Positions 8,383 to 17,785 of a stretch of 64,000 bases of DNA are shown in pieces. The position numbers and the translations under genes are program-made. The stretch is from a bacterium (lineage in GTDB: Bacteria > Bacteroidota > Bacteroidia > Cytophagales > Cyclobacteriaceae), in the NCBI GenBank assembly GCA_024743255.1, contig JANSWY010000003.1, positions 221,327 through 285,326 on the forward strand, written 5' to 3'. Each line of letters begins with the position of its first letter. The stretch's first letter is position 1. The notes beneath the pieces were generated by a model. The model was not told the origin of the DNA. It searched no databases and saw only the letters and a program-made list of their open reading frames with translations.

Positions 8383-9903
8383 ATGATCAAAAATTACCTA
8401 ACCGTCGCATTCAGACACCTGTTGCGGCAACCATCCTATGCCCTGCTCAATATTCTGGGGCTTACAATTGGTATAGTCAGTAGTTTACTCATACTCCTTT
8501 ATGTTTCTAATGAATTATCGTTTGACAACTATCATAAAAATGGAGACAGATTGTATCGTATTTCCTCTGATATCAGTGAACCAGACAATTCATTCAGATG
8601 GGCCACTACTCAATTACCACTTGGACGAACACTTGCAACAGAATTTTCTGAAGTAGAATCTTACGTCAGATTTGTGGATGCTGGTCGTGTGAAATTTGAG
8701 AGGAACGATCAGAACTACTTTGAAGAAGAAGTTTACATTGTTGATTCAACAGTCTTTGATCTGTTTTCATATAACCTCATAAGTGGAGATCCTAAAAAGG
8801 TATTGGAAACACCCAACTCCATTGTGATTAATCAATCCCTGGCAAAAAGGATTTTTGGTAATGGCAATCCACTTGGAGAACTACTTGAAACTGAACAAAG
8901 AACATATCAGGTAACAGGGGTATTCGAGGATGTTCCTGATAACTCTCATATTCAGCCAAGAGCATTGATTGCAATAAACTCCATTCCAGATTTAAATAAT
9001 GCCACAAATTGGGGTTCATTCAACATTTACACCTACGTACTATTAACTGAATCCGCACAACCTAAAGAAGTTGAGGCCAAGCTTACAGACATCATTGATA
9101 AATATGTGGCAGTGATTTTTGATCAATTCAATATCACTATTAAATATGAAATGATAGCTGTTCCTGAAATACATCTTTACTCTACTTTCCTTGGAGAACC
9201 GGAACCTCTGGGAGATATGAAATACATTTATATCTTCTCTGCTATTGCGCTTTTCCTAATAGTTATTGCATGCATTAACTATATGAATCTAAGTACCGCC
9301 AGATCTATGAAAAGGTCACTAGAGGTAGGAATTAGAAAAGTGTTGGGTGCTCACAGAAGCTCATTGGTAAGGCAGTTTTTATCAGAATCGATATTGATCA
9401 CAATAGTTTCGGTGGCAATTGCACTTATTCTGGTAATCATTCTTGTGCCAGTACTTAATGATCTTTTGAGTACCAATATGCTTATAGGTAATCTTTTGTC
9501 ACCACAAATACTATTGACTATAGTTGGCATCATTCTGCTAACAAGTGTATTGAGTGGTAGTTACCCTGCATTTTACTTGTCAGCATTTAAGCCTGCAGTT
9601 GTTTTGAAAGGTAGAAACACAAAAAACTCAGGAAATTCACTTCTTAGAAAGTTTTTGGTTGGTGTGCAATTTGCCTTATCCATATTCATGTTGGTAGGGA
9701 CTTTAATTATCTACAACCAGATGAAGTTTCTGGAAGAAAAAGATCTGGGATTCGATAAAGAAAGAATTGTAAGGCTTGCTTTAAATAACCAGTCACAAAG
9801 AGACAAATGGTCAGTTCTGAAAACGAAATTAATGCAAAGCAGTGAGATCGAGTCGGTGGCATCATCAAATTCTAGTCCTGGGCAAGGATATGCAAAAACG
9901 TAA
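8383..9903 (+). CDS. FtsX/MacB-type ABC permease, N-terminal part (gene split by a frameshift)
   Basis: The first 506 residues of what is normally one permease of about 790 residues. Visible are a first membrane helix (about 20-42), a MacB-like periplasmic domain, then an FtsX domain with helices near 283-303, 333-358 and 380-400 and a helix starting the second half (near 424-446). The frame closes at TAA 9901-9903 after G-Q-G-Y-A-K-T, within a periplasmic loop. The next fragment starts in the -1 frame with an overlapping ATG (TAATG). Adding one A to the AAAAA run at 9894-9898 would restore a single reading frame. The protein belongs to the macrolide/lipoprotein-export permease superfamily; no ATPase gene is adjacent. 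Confidence 0.85.
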   Translation: MIKNYLTVAFRHLLRQPSYALLNILGLTIGIVSSLLILLYVSNELSFDNYHKNGDRLYRISSDISEPDNSFRWATTQLPLGRTLATEFSEVESYVRFVDAGRVKFERNDQNYFEEEVYIVDSTVFDLFSYNLISGDPKKVLETPNSIVINQSLAKRIFGNGNPLGELLETEQRTYQVTGVFEDVPDNSHIQPRALIAINSIPDLNNATNWGSFNIYTYVLLTESAQPKEVEAKLTDIIDKYVAVIFDQFNITIKYEMIAVPEIHLYSTFLGEPEPLGDMKYIYIFSAIALFLIVIACINYMNLSTARSMKRSLEVGIRKVLGAHRSSLVRQFLSESILITIVSVAIALILVIILVPVLNDLLSTNMLIGNLLSPQILLTIVGIILLTSVLSGSYPAFYLSAFKPAVVLKGRNTKNSGNSLLRKFLVGVQFALSIFMLVGTLIIYNQMKFLEEKDLGFDKERIVRLALNNQSQRDKWSVLKTKLMQSSEIESVASSNSSPGQGYAKT

Positions 9904-10760
9904 TGAGCGTTGAGACCAAAGATGGTGCCATGGAAGATTTTGGAATTGATCTATTCGCTGTTGATTATGACTATTTCCCAACTTTAGATATCGATATTCT
10001 TCAAGGAAGAAACTTCTCTACAGAGTATGTAACTGATACAGCAGCCGCTGTAATCGTAAATGAAGCGATGGTCGAAAGAATCGGTTGGGATGATCCAATT
10101 GGGAAGAAGTTCAGGTTCCCTGGTGATAGCATTAGAACATTCAGGGTTGTTGGAATTGCAAAAGATTATCATCACCGGTCGCTTTATAATCCAATTGAAG
10201 CAATTCTGTTTTTCCCAAGTTTCGATAATCAATTGGCATTGATCAAAACATCAGGTAATACCCAAGCGGCAGTTAAAGCCATCAACAATGTTTGGGATGA
10301 GGTATTTCCAGGCGTTCCATTTGAATACTCTTTCCTAGATGAAGAGTTCATGGAGCAATACGAATCAGACAGACTTAGAGGAAGACTATTCTTAGGGTTT
10401 GCTGCAATGATGATATTAATTGCTTGTCTTGGGCTATTAGGATTAGCTTCATTTATCGCTGAGCAAAGAACGAAAGAGATTAGTATTAGAAAAGTACTTG
10501 GAGCTAATGTCAAAGGTCTGGTAACACTGTTGGTAAAGGACTTTGTTTGGCTGGTTCTGTTGGGAGCTATACCAGCATTTGTTGCAGGATACTTCTTAAT
10601 GAACGATTGGCTACAAAATTTTGAATATCATATAAACATTAATGCCATACATTTTCTTATAGTGCTGGCGATCATATTAATGATCACAATTTTCACCACT
10701 GGTTATCATGCTTTGAGAGCTGCATCCAGTAACCCAGCAGAGAATTTGAAGTATGAATAA
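9903..10760 (+). CDS. FtsX/MacB-type ABC permease, C-terminal part (gene split by a frameshift)
   Basis: 285 residues that continue the permease. They hold the second MacB-like periplasmic domain (D-Y-D-Y-F-P-T-L-D-I, G-R-N-F), then a final FtsX domain with three helices (about 163-187, 211-231, 246-267) and the signature E-I-S-I-R-K-V-L-G-A. It ends with the typical N-P-A-E-N-L-K-Y-E. The ATG overlaps the stop of the upstream fragment, so translational coupling could still make it as a separate chain. The family is normally one polypeptide, so I read this as the downstream half of a frameshifted gene. Confidence 0.82.
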   Translation: MSVETKDGAMEDFGIDLFAVDYDYFPTLDIDILQGRNFSTEYVTDTAAAVIVNEAMVERIGWDDPIGKKFRFPGDSIRTFRVVGIAKDYHHRSLYNPIEAILFFPSFDNQLALIKTSGNTQAAVKAINNVWDEVFPGVPFEYSFLDEEFMEQYESDRLRGRLFLGFAAMMILIACLGLLGLASFIAEQRTKEISIRKVLGANVKGLVTLLVKDFVWLVLLGAIPAFVAGYFLMNDWLQNFEYHININAIHFLIVLAIILMITIFTTGYHALRAASSNPAENLKYE

Positions 10761-10785
10761 TTAGATTGCCTAAAGTGAACAAATG

Positions 10786-10816
10786 AAGGTCGATCAATTG
10801 CTGATCGGCCTTTTTT
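10786..10816 (+). terminator. Intrinsic terminator after the permease
   Basis: An 11-bp stem, AAGGTCGATCA (10786-10796) with TGATCGGCCTT (10802-10812, one G-U pair), has a 5-base loop and a T run. Confidence 0.85.
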
Positions 10817-10990
10817 ATTTAGTTCTTTGTTCGTGGTTCTTAGTTTATGAGATCGTATTTAGTAGTTAAAATTGGTTCTTATTGAATCTTCTCTGTATCC
10901 AAACCCAAGCTCCATAGAGTTCGACAAAGGCCTAGTTCGGCACATAGGGAATCCCAATTGTTTCAATTTGAAAACCAACTCCCTAAGCAC

Positions 10991-11023
10991 AAAAAAACCG
11001 GCCTGCCGTAGCAAACCGGTTTA
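10991..11023 (-). terminator. Intrinsic terminator of the SusC/SusD operon
   Basis: Read on the minus strand, AAACCGG pairs with CCGGTTT around a 14-base loop and is followed by a run of T. It begins about 20 bases after the SusD stop codon. Confidence 0.75.
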
Positions 11024-11043
11024 TTTATTAAGCTAGGTGTTAA

Positions 11044-12360
11044 TTAGTTTCCTTGAAGCTCCGTTACCGGAGTTGGGAATGCATCTAGAATGTTATCACC
11101 AGTTCTATCCACCGGAAGCTCACTTAGACGATTGTATCTTCTTAAGTCAATCCATCTGTGACCTTCACCAAATAGTGAATATCTTCTTTGAGTTAACAAT
11201 TCATCTTGCAAAGCTGCATCAGTTGTAGCTCCGCTATATGCCGGTAAACCAGCAGCAGTTCTTACAATGTCAAGAGCAGCAACTGCTTCAGCATTGTCTG
11301 ATCCAATATTAGCTTCAGCCCACAGTAGAACTAACTCCTCGTTTCTCATAATTGGAACTGGATCCACATTGCTGCTATACAATTGAACCTGGTTAGTACC
11401 AGTTAATCCATCAAAGGTTACAGCTCCAGAAGCAAATACGATAGTCTTTTCAGCAACTCTTGTATCACCAGCTTCAGCATCAGTCACCCAAGAATCATGA
11501 GCCATGTACTCTTGCCCTGATTGATCAGCGATATAGAATAATGAGTTTGAAATATCATTACCTGTTAATCCAAAGATATGAGCAGGACCTGCGTCCAAAT
11601 CTCCAGTTAAGTTCAGAAATGAAGCATTTAATGCAGTTCTGGCTGCAGACATGTTATTTTGATAGATAGCAACTCTGGCAGCAACTGCTCTGTTAAACTC
11701 AGCAAAAGTTGCCGGAGTATCAAACCCTGCAAAACCTGAGCTGATAGCGAAATCAAACTCATCACCAGCACTACTCAATTCAGTGTTAGCTTCAGTTAAT
11801 AAAGCTTGAATTTCAGTCAATGCAGCCTGGTAATCCAAATTAGGACCTAGATTTTCAGGATCAGAAACATCAATTCTGATTCCGTTTGTCCACTGTCTGT
11901 TAGCAACCATCATTAAAGCATAAGCCTTTAATGTTTTAGCATATCCGAAATATCCATTTTTAGTAGCATCATCAAAACCAGCTGCAGAGTTTTCTACTGC
12001 AACTTCTACAAGGTTAGCAGACTGTACAACTTTGTACCAAGCAGCGTATGCTCTTGTAGTTAAGAATCCATTGTTATCTAGTGGACCTTTAAGGATTTCT
12101 CCAGTGTATCTAGGGTCAACCTGAGTCAGGTCATTATACTCTCTTCCGATAATACTTACCGTCTGGAAATGAAAACTAAGATCATTTCTCATTACTGCTT
12201 CCAAACCTACTGCAAGAAGTCTAACGTCCGCCTCAGTTGCACCATCCAGGAAGCTCTCGAATGTTGGAGCATTTGGGTTTTCAATTGGATCTAATTCACA
12301 AGAGAACACCATCAACATGCCTGCTCCAAATACTAAGATTTTATTTAATATATTTTTCAT
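11044..12360 (-). CDS. SusD/RagB-family outer-membrane nutrient-binding lipoprotein
   Basis: A 438-residue lipoprotein with the lipobox M-V-F-S-C (Cys21 from the start at M-K-N-I-L). The body matches SusD: TPR-like helices with A-W-Y-K-V-V-Q-S-A-N-L, then R-N-E-E-L-V-L-L-W-A-E-A-N and the C-terminal signature Q-R-R-Y-S-L-F-G-E-G-H-R-W-I-D-L-R-R. SusD lipoproteins sit as lids on SusC channels and capture glycans, peptides or other large nutrients. ATG 12360 is preferred because it gives a clean signal peptide and a 19-base gap from the upstream SusC gene; an upstream ATG at 12393 would overlap it. The ligand cannot be told, since no glycoside hydrolase or sensor is adjacent. Confidence 0.92.
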   Translation of the reverse strand: MKNILNKILVFGAGMLMVFSCELDPIENPNAPTFESFLDGATEADVRLLAVGLEAVMRNDLSFHFQTVSIIGREYNDLTQVDPRYTGEILKGPLDNNGFLTTRAYAAWYKVVQSANLVEVAVENSAAGFDDATKNGYFGYAKTLKAYALMMVANRQWTNGIRIDVSDPENLGPNLDYQAALTEIQALLTEANTELSSAGDEFDFAISSGFAGFDTPATFAEFNRAVAARVAIYQNNMSAARTALNASFLNLTGDLDAGPAHIFGLTGNDISNSLFYIADQSGQEYMAHDSWVTDAEAGDTRVAEKTIVFASGAVTFDGLTGTNQVQLYSSNVDPVPIMRNEELVLLWAEANIGSDNAEAVAALDIVRTAAGLPAYSGATTDAALQDELLTQRRYSLFGEGHRWIDLRRYNRLSELPVDRTGDNILDAFPTPVTELQGN

Positions 12361-12379
12361 TTTATTAAAGTCTTTTGAT

Positions 12380-15355
12380 TTAGAAACTAACATTTAGGTG
12401 AAGATTGAAGAATCTTGATGCTGGGTAAGGAGTTACCTCAACATTGTTCGCCAATACGTTGTTACCAAAGTTCGAAGACTCTGGGTCATAACTGTTGTAA
12501 TCAAAGATATTGATCAAGTTTCGTCCAGAAACCCCGAATTTCACTGATTGAGTACCAGGAATGGTTCCTTTAGGAAGCGTGTAATAAAGAGCAACCTCTC
12601 TTAGTCTGATATAACCTGAATCCTCAATTACCGGCTCTGGGTTTGCAAATGCTTGTCCAGCTCTATATTCACCATTACTTAAATTTCCTTCTGGATCTAA
12701 ACCAGTATCGTTGTAATCCCAGGTAGTTCCTGCAAGGTCATATAGAAGTGTTGTTAAGTTGATAGACTCACCACCGTTTTTCCAGTGCCATAAGAAAGTG
12801 AAATCAAATCCTTTGTAGCTAATCTGGTTAAACCATGACAATTGAAAATCAGGAGTAGCATCACCATAAACAGCGAAACCATCACCATCTGGATCCAAGG
12901 CATCAATCTCAGCCTGAGTTAGTGAAGAAGCATCGTAAGTACCTACAATTTGTGTAGCACTCTTTCCTTCCTCAATTCTGTATGTACCTAAAGAAGCAGC
13001 AAAACCTCCTAAGTTGAATGGTTCAACATCCAGCTTAGTAACTTCATTTTCGTTTTTCCACCACTTAACACTTGTGTTATAAGTGAAGTTAGTTTTCTGA
13101 ATAACTGCTGCATCAATACTTAGTTCAATACCAGTGTTCTCAAGTTCAGCAGCATTGTCAACTTTTCTCGTAAATCCAGAAGAAGTAGCAGTATTAACCT
13201 GAAGTAATACATCCTCCATTTTCTTGTTATAGAAGTTTAATCCGATACCAATTCTGTTATCGAATAATCCCATGTCAATTCCGTACTCAAGCTCTATTTG
13301 TCTCTCAGGACCTACAGTTGTGTTACCTTGAGTGTTTGCTGGACTAAGACCAGAGTTACCTCCAATTAGCTCACCATTTACAAGAGTAAATCTGTCGTTG
13401 AAGTTTGCGAATCTACCTGACTGACCGTAAGCAACTCTTGGCTTGATATTACTGATTGCACCAACATTCCAAAAGCTGAACTCGTGAATGTTAACTGCTA
13501 AACTAGCCTTAGGATAGTAGTAGAATTTATTAGCATCCCCATTATTAGTTGACTTATCACCTCTAATACCTAAAGTACCAATGATTTTGTCCTGGTAGTT
13601 GATTTCTTCCTGAACAAAGTAACCTTTATCCTGCTGCAATCTGATGATTTGCTCAGTTGCAACGTTAGTAGACTGACCTAAGTTAGTTTGAGAACCATTT
13701 AATCCAGTAGCAGTAGTTATTACCGTGTTTCTGTTGAAGTCCTGGAAGAAGTTACCCAACTGAGTAGTGAAACTTAAACCTCCGCCAGTGTAGTAAGAAT
13801 GTACTAATGAAGCAGAAAGGTTATAGTTAGTATTAACTGTAGAACCAGAAATTGCAACACCACCAAGAGATGTAGGATCTCTGAAGTAAGATAATTCCTG
13901 AGGGAAAATACTTGTAGTTCTTAAAGTATACTGGTCAACACCAGCTTGCAATACTAATTTCAACTGATTATCAGTCTGACTTAAAAGTCTGATATTAGTA
14001 GTAGCACCACCAATGTATCTGTTTACTTTCTCTTGGTTAGTTGTGATATCAACAGTCTCTAGTACGTTTGATCCAGCTCCACCTTGAGGATATGCTCCAT
14101 CTACAGGAGAAAGATCCTCCCATGGGTATGTAAATGCCAATGCATAACCAATAGTTCTGTTTGCATTACCATTGTTGAAGAATCCTCTATCAGCAGTAGA
14201 GTTGATGTAGTTGTTGGTCACATATACATCCAACCAATCAGTAAACTTCTGACCGATATTTAATCTGAATGAACCTTTTTCATAACCAGTATTATCAACA
14301 AGTCCAGGCTCATTTTTATAAGTAGCTCCCAAGAAGTAGTCAGTTTTATTCTGACCTCCTGAAACCGAAACTCTGGTAGTAGAAGAAACGACAGTATTAT
14401 CGAATAATTCAGCTTCATAATCTCTAAGAGTTCCATTACGAACTGCAGCTGCAGCATCGGCTCCACCAATTGCTTCCGCCTGTTCAGGTGTCCAGTCTCT
14501 TAAACCTAAAAGTTTAGTAGGGCTTCTAAACCCAATTGTCTGAGCGAAATTAACTCTTGTATCTCCAGCGCTTCCTCTCTTAGTAGTGATGATTACCACA
14601 CCACCTGCCGCTCGGGATCCGTAGATTGCAGCTGCTGAAGCACCTTTAAGAATTTCTATGTTAGAAATATCTTCAGGGTCAATATCCGCGATTCTGTTTG
14701 AAGCATCATCTTGGTTTGTAGAAGGGTTACCTCCACCAGCAGCTTCAGACACAATATTGTTACCTAGCGAAATAGAAGAGTTATCAACATAAACTCCATC
14801 AATAATAAATAGTGGTTGCTGATCTCCAAAGATAGAAGTCACACCTCTTAGTCTCATTGAAATACCTCCTCCAGGAGCACCGGAGTTGGCTTGCATATTA
14901 ACACCTTCGAACTTACCGTAAAGAGCACCATCCATATTTGATTGGTTAGCTATACCAGTAAGAGTTTTAGCATCAATTGTTGCAACGGAGTTAGCCAGGT
15001 TACTTCTTTTTACTGAAGTAGCAAGACCAGAAATAACAACTTCTTCGAGGTTTGTAACATCCTCTTCAAGGTTAATATCAATGACATTTGTGTTTGCTGG
15101 AACTTCCAGTGTTCTGTAGCCAATAAATGAGAAAACTAAAGTTGCATCCTCCGGAGCGGATAATGAGTAGTTACCATCTAAATCTGTGATGGTACCCGTT
15201 GTGGTTCCTTTAATTACCACGTTTACACCAATTAGACCATCGCCCGTAATAGCATCGGTCACTGTGCCGCTAACTCGCCTATCTTGAGCATGAGCACTAA
15301 GCTGCACACCCACGACTAAGGCAGCCGCAAGCAGAAAATTGTAAATTTTCTTCAT
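12380..15355 (-). CDS. SusC/RagA-family TonB-dependent outer-membrane transporter
   Basis: A 991-residue TonB-dependent channel. It has a signal peptide (cleavage after S-A-H-A), then a carboxypeptidase-regulatory-like beta-sandwich (about 27-110: V-S-G-T-V-T-D-A, G-V-N-V-V-I-K-G-T), a plug domain (about 118-260, including I-L-K-G-A-S-A-A-A-I-Y-G-S-R-A-A-G-G), and a long barrel ending in a typical C-terminal F (L-N-V-S-F). With the SusD gene downstream it forms a TonB-powered import complex. It is the first gene of a two-gene operon; the 353-base upstream spacer holds the likely promoter. Substrate unknown. Confidence 0.95.
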   Translation of the reverse strand: MKKIYNFLLAAALVVGVQLSAHAQDRRVSGTVTDAITGDGLIGVNVVIKGTTTGTITDLDGNYSLSAPEDATLVFSFIGYRTLEVPANTNVIDINLEEDVTNLEEVVISGLATSVKRSNLANSVATIDAKTLTGIANQSNMDGALYGKFEGVNMQANSGAPGGGISMRLRGVTSIFGDQQPLFIIDGVYVDNSSISLGNNIVSEAAGGGNPSTNQDDASNRIADIDPEDISNIEILKGASAAAIYGSRAAGGVVIITTKRGSAGDTRVNFAQTIGFRSPTKLLGLRDWTPEQAEAIGGADAAAAVRNGTLRDYEAELFDNTVVSSTTRVSVSGGQNKTDYFLGATYKNEPGLVDNTGYEKGSFRLNIGQKFTDWLDVYVTNNYINSTADRGFFNNGNANRTIGYALAFTYPWEDLSPVDGAYPQGGAGSNVLETVDITTNQEKVNRYIGGATTNIRLLSQTDNQLKLVLQAGVDQYTLRTTSIFPQELSYFRDPTSLGGVAISGSTVNTNYNLSASLVHSYYTGGGLSFTTQLGNFFQDFNRNTVITTATGLNGSQTNLGQSTNVATEQIIRLQQDKGYFVQEEINYQDKIIGTLGIRGDKSTNNGDANKFYYYPKASLAVNIHEFSFWNVGAISNIKPRVAYGQSGRFANFNDRFTLVNGELIGGNSGLSPANTQGNTTVGPERQIELEYGIDMGLFDNRIGIGLNFYNKKMEDVLLQVNTATSSGFTRKVDNAAELENTGIELSIDAAVIQKTNFTYNTSVKWWKNENEVTKLDVEPFNLGGFAASLGTYRIEEGKSATQIVGTYDASSLTQAEIDALDPDGDGFAVYGDATPDFQLSWFNQISYKGFDFTFLWHWKNGGESINLTTLLYDLAGTTWDYNDTGLDPEGNLSNGEYRAGQAFANPEPVIEDSGYIRLREVALYYTLPKGTIPGTQSVKFGVSGRNLINIFDYNSYDPESSNFGNNVLANNVEVTPYPASRFFNLHLNVSF

Positions 15356-15708
15356 AGTTAATTTGGGTTTTAAAAATTAAAAAATTTGGGTTTTACACGT
15401 ATAAGATATCAAATTCTAAAGTAGAATATCTTAACATGTGGGTAAAAAACAACAAAATGTAGGTTAGTTGCGGATTGGAACCAAAAATTATTTTGTTTTT
15501 AGGGAATCTAATAACATTTTACGATAGACGGTCAATATTCACCAGCAACGGTAAAACACTCTTTTTTTTGGAAAATGTGCGATTCCGCACAATGCAAACG
15601 TTATTATTTGTAATTTCGCTTCAAAATTGCTTTGAATTGAGTTCTGATAACGCTAACTTAATGCAAGCAATTTTCAATTTTTTAACATTGCAATAACCCA
15701 ATAGAAAA
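15356..15708. other. 353-base intergenic region between SusC and GNAT genes
   Basis: An AT-rich divergent spacer. It holds the dyad at 15403-15432 and a repeated TTGGGTTTTA motif (near 15363 and 15386) in the SusC leader. A 73-codon open frame on the plus strand (15475-15696) has no family resemblance and is not called. No exact TAnnTTTG box was found on either strand; TAATTTCG near 15611 is a near match for the plus-strand gene. Confidence 0.5.
15403..15432. promoter_or_regulatory. Bulged dyad upstream of susC, possible regulator site
   Basis: ATTCTA (15413-15418) and TAGAAT (15422-15427) form a perfect 6-bp dyad. The outer AAGAT (15403-15407) and ATCTT (15428-15432) also match, with a 5-base offset on one side. 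It lies about 50-75 bases before the SusC start. The role is inferred from position only. Confidence 0.3.
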
Positions 15709-16161
15709 ATGAATCTGATCCTTGAAAAGGCCAGCCTGAAGGACCTCCCGTCGCTAAATGAAATCAGTATGAAATCAAAAAGTTACTGGGGGTATCCTGA
15801 AGATTGGTTGAATAGCTGGGAGGATGACCTCACGGTTAACGAGGATCACATTCAAAAACATCAAACCTACAAACTTACCCTTGATAATGAGATAATTGGA
15901 TTCAGTGTAATCCAATGTAATGGTGAAGATTTTGAGTTTACTCATTTTTGGGTAGTCCCAAGGTATATTGGATGGGGATACGGCAAATTTCTCCTGGAGG
16001 AATCACTGAAAAGAGGTGTGCATTCTCCATGCAGGATCAAAGTAGAATCCGATCCTAATGCCGAAGGTTTTTACAAAAAATTTGGCTTTAACACTGTTTC
16101 ACAGGTAGAGAGTTATCCAAAGGGTAGATACCTTCCTGTTATGGAACGCGTCCTTAATTAA
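15709..16161 (+). CDS. GNAT-family N-acetyltransferase
   Basis: A 150-residue single-domain acetyltransferase. The central beta strand and acetyl-CoA loop are seen in F-W-V-V-P-R-Y-I-G-W-G-Y-G-K-F-L-L, followed by the family's late N-A-E-G-F-Y-K-K-F-G-F turn. The substrate is unknown; small stand-alone GNATs act on amino acids, antibiotics or protein N termini. Its stop codon abuts the stop codon of the convergent CBS gene with no bases between. Confidence 0.85.
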   Translation: MNLILEKASLKDLPSLNEISMKSKSYWGYPEDWLNSWEDDLTVNEDHIQKHQTYKLTLDNEIIGFSVIQCNGEDFEFTHFWVVPRYIGWGYGKFLLEESLKRGVHSPCRIKVESDPNAEGFYKKFGFNTVSQVESYPKGRYLPVMERVLN

Positions 16162-16623
16162 CTACCAGGTTCTGGATTTTAGATTTGTAACTGCCTGCAT
16201 TACATCTTTTTGGCTGATCTGACCGACAAGTTTGCCGTTTCGTACGACTGGAAATCTTCTAAGTCTTTTATTCAAGAACATTTTAGCGACTTCAAACACA
16301 TTTGTTTCTGGTGCAATACTCACAACATCTGCAGCCATATGTTCACTAACCGTGCCTGTTAATGTTGGGATATTGTCATATTTTCCTTTAACTATTTCTT
16401 TCAGACAATCACCTTCAGAAATAATACCAATCAATTCATTTTGATCATTTACGACAGGCCCTCCGGAAATCTTGTTCTTTAAAAGAATAGATATGGCATC
16501 CATAATGGATTGGTCCGGACTAAAAGTGATTAATCTTTTAGCCATATAGTCTTCAACTGTAATTTTAGGTGCAGCATCAACCTTTGGCACCTTTTCCATT
16601 TCACCTTTAAAGCTCTTTACCAT
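16162..16623 (-). CDS. CBS-domain protein
   Basis: 153 residues made almost entirely of two CBS domains (about 24-85 and 94-150), each with the x-x-G-x-I-S-x-x-D signature (G-I-I-S-E-G-D; G-Q-I-S-Q-K-D). Paired CBS domains form a Bateman module that binds adenosine nucleotides such as AMP, ATP or S-adenosylmethionine. No effector domain is attached, so it may regulate a partner in trans. The N-terminal 20 residues are Lys-rich and unstructured-looking. Confidence 0.9.
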   Translation of the reverse strand: MVKSFKGEMEKVPKVDAAPKITVEDYMAKRLITFSPDQSIMDAISILLKNKISGGPVVNDQNELIGIISEGDCLKEIVKGKYDNIPTLTGTVSEHMAADVVSIAPETNVFEVAKMFLNKRLRRFPVVRNGKLVGQISQKDVMQAVTNLKSRTW

Positions 16624-16693
16624 ATCTTAATTTTTTTTAATGACGTGTTATATAAGATAGGTATTTTTAGCGTGCGAAACAAATTAGCTCCAT

Positions 16694-17785
16694 ATGCAAA
16701 CCAACAGTGAAACCTTCAAATATCATGCAATCGGATTGATGTCTGGAACCTCATTGGATGGCCTTGATATTGCCGAGGTACTGTTCACATTGAAAGACAA
16801 CACATGGGATTTTCATTTAAAAAATGCCACCACAATCTCCTATGATAGTGCAATGGAAAATTCATTAAAATCAGCTGTTAATCTATCTGGGGAAAAGTTG
16901 ATAAGGCTTCATCATGATTACGGCAGATGGATTGGGGAGAAGGTTTCTATGTTTATAAATGAAAACGACTCTAAGCCTGAAGTCCTTTGTAGTCATGGTC
17001 ATACAGTATTTCACCAGCCTCAATTGGGATTCACTTATCAAATTGGCCATGGACAGAAAATTGCGAATTGCTCAGGCGTAAAGACCATCTGTGATTTCAG
17101 GTCATTGGATGTTTCGCTGGGTGGACAAGGTGCTCCCTTAGTTCCAATTGGTGATGAATTATTATTCTCTAAATTCAGTCATTGCTTAAATATTGGAGGG
17201 ATCGCGAATGTCTCTTTTAAAGAAAACGATCAAAGAGTTTCGTTCGACATCTGTGTGGCTAACATGGCATTGAATTACCTATCAAATAAACTTGACTTAC
17301 CCTTTGATGAAAATGGCAAACTAGCTGAATCTGGCAAAATAATTCCAGATATGCTGAACGAATTGAATGAATTGGAATACTTCAAATTACCACATCCAAA
17401 ATCTTTGGGATTCGAGCAGTTTCAAACATATATTTTACCAATAATCGAGAACATAAATTCAGAGATTCCAGACATTCTTAGGACGTTTGTAGAACACATT
17501 GCAATGCAAATCGCAAAAGTGCTTGATGCCACATCCAAACCTAAAGATCAAGTAGTTGTTACGGGTGGGGGAGCATTTAACAAATTCCTCATTTCCCGGA
17601 TTAAAAGTTGCTTAAATTCTGATATTGAAGTAGTTATCCCACCCTCAGAAATAGTTTCATTCAAGGAAGCCATCATCTTTGCATTTCTTGGTGTCCTACG
17701 ACTAAGAAATGAAATTAACTGCTTAAGTTCCGTCACCGGGTCGTCCAAAGATTCTAGCGGAGGAGTAATATTCCTCCCAGCTTAG
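16694..17785 (+). CDS. anmK: Anhydro-N-acetylmuramic acid kinase
   Basis: A 363-residue ASKHA-fold kinase. It phosphorylates and opens 1,6-anhydro-MurNAc from cell-wall turnover to give MurNAc-6-phosphate. The family signature G-L-M-S-G-T-S-L-D-G-L-D (14-25) is present, as are the D-F-R-S-L-D / G-G-Q-G-A-P-L-V-P active-site segment and the late V-V-T-G-G-G-A-F-N-K ATP-site strand. Length is normal. Its end overlaps the convergent E1 gene by four bases. Its presence implies peptidoglycan recycling. Confidence 0.93.
   Translation: MQTNSETFKYHAIGLMSGTSLDGLDIAEVLFTLKDNTWDFHLKNATTISYDSAMENSLKSAVNLSGEKLIRLHHDYGRWIGEKVSMFINENDSKPEVLCSHGHTVFHQPQLGFTYQIGHGQKIANCSGVKTICDFRSLDVSLGGQGAPLVPIGDELLFSKFSHCLNIGGIANVSFKENDQRVSFDICVANMALNYLSNKLDLPFDENGKLAESGKIIPDMLNELNELEYFKLPHPKSLGFEQFQTYILPIIENINSEIPDILRTFVEHIAMQIAKVLDATSKPKDQVVVTGGGAFNKFLISRIKSCLNSDIEVVIPPSEIVSFKEAIIFAFLGVLRLRNEINCLSSVTGSSKDSSGGVIFLPA

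Noticed and set aside
9890..9905. Programmed -1 frameshift in the permease gene
   Set aside because: The run GCA-AAA-ACG does not fit X-XXY-YYZ, and no downstream pseudoknot is evident; mutation or sequencing error is simpler.
15475..15696. 73-codon open frame in the SusC upstream region
   Set aside because: No family resemblance, hydrophobic and Phe-rich as expected from AT-rich spacer DNA, and no promoter match.
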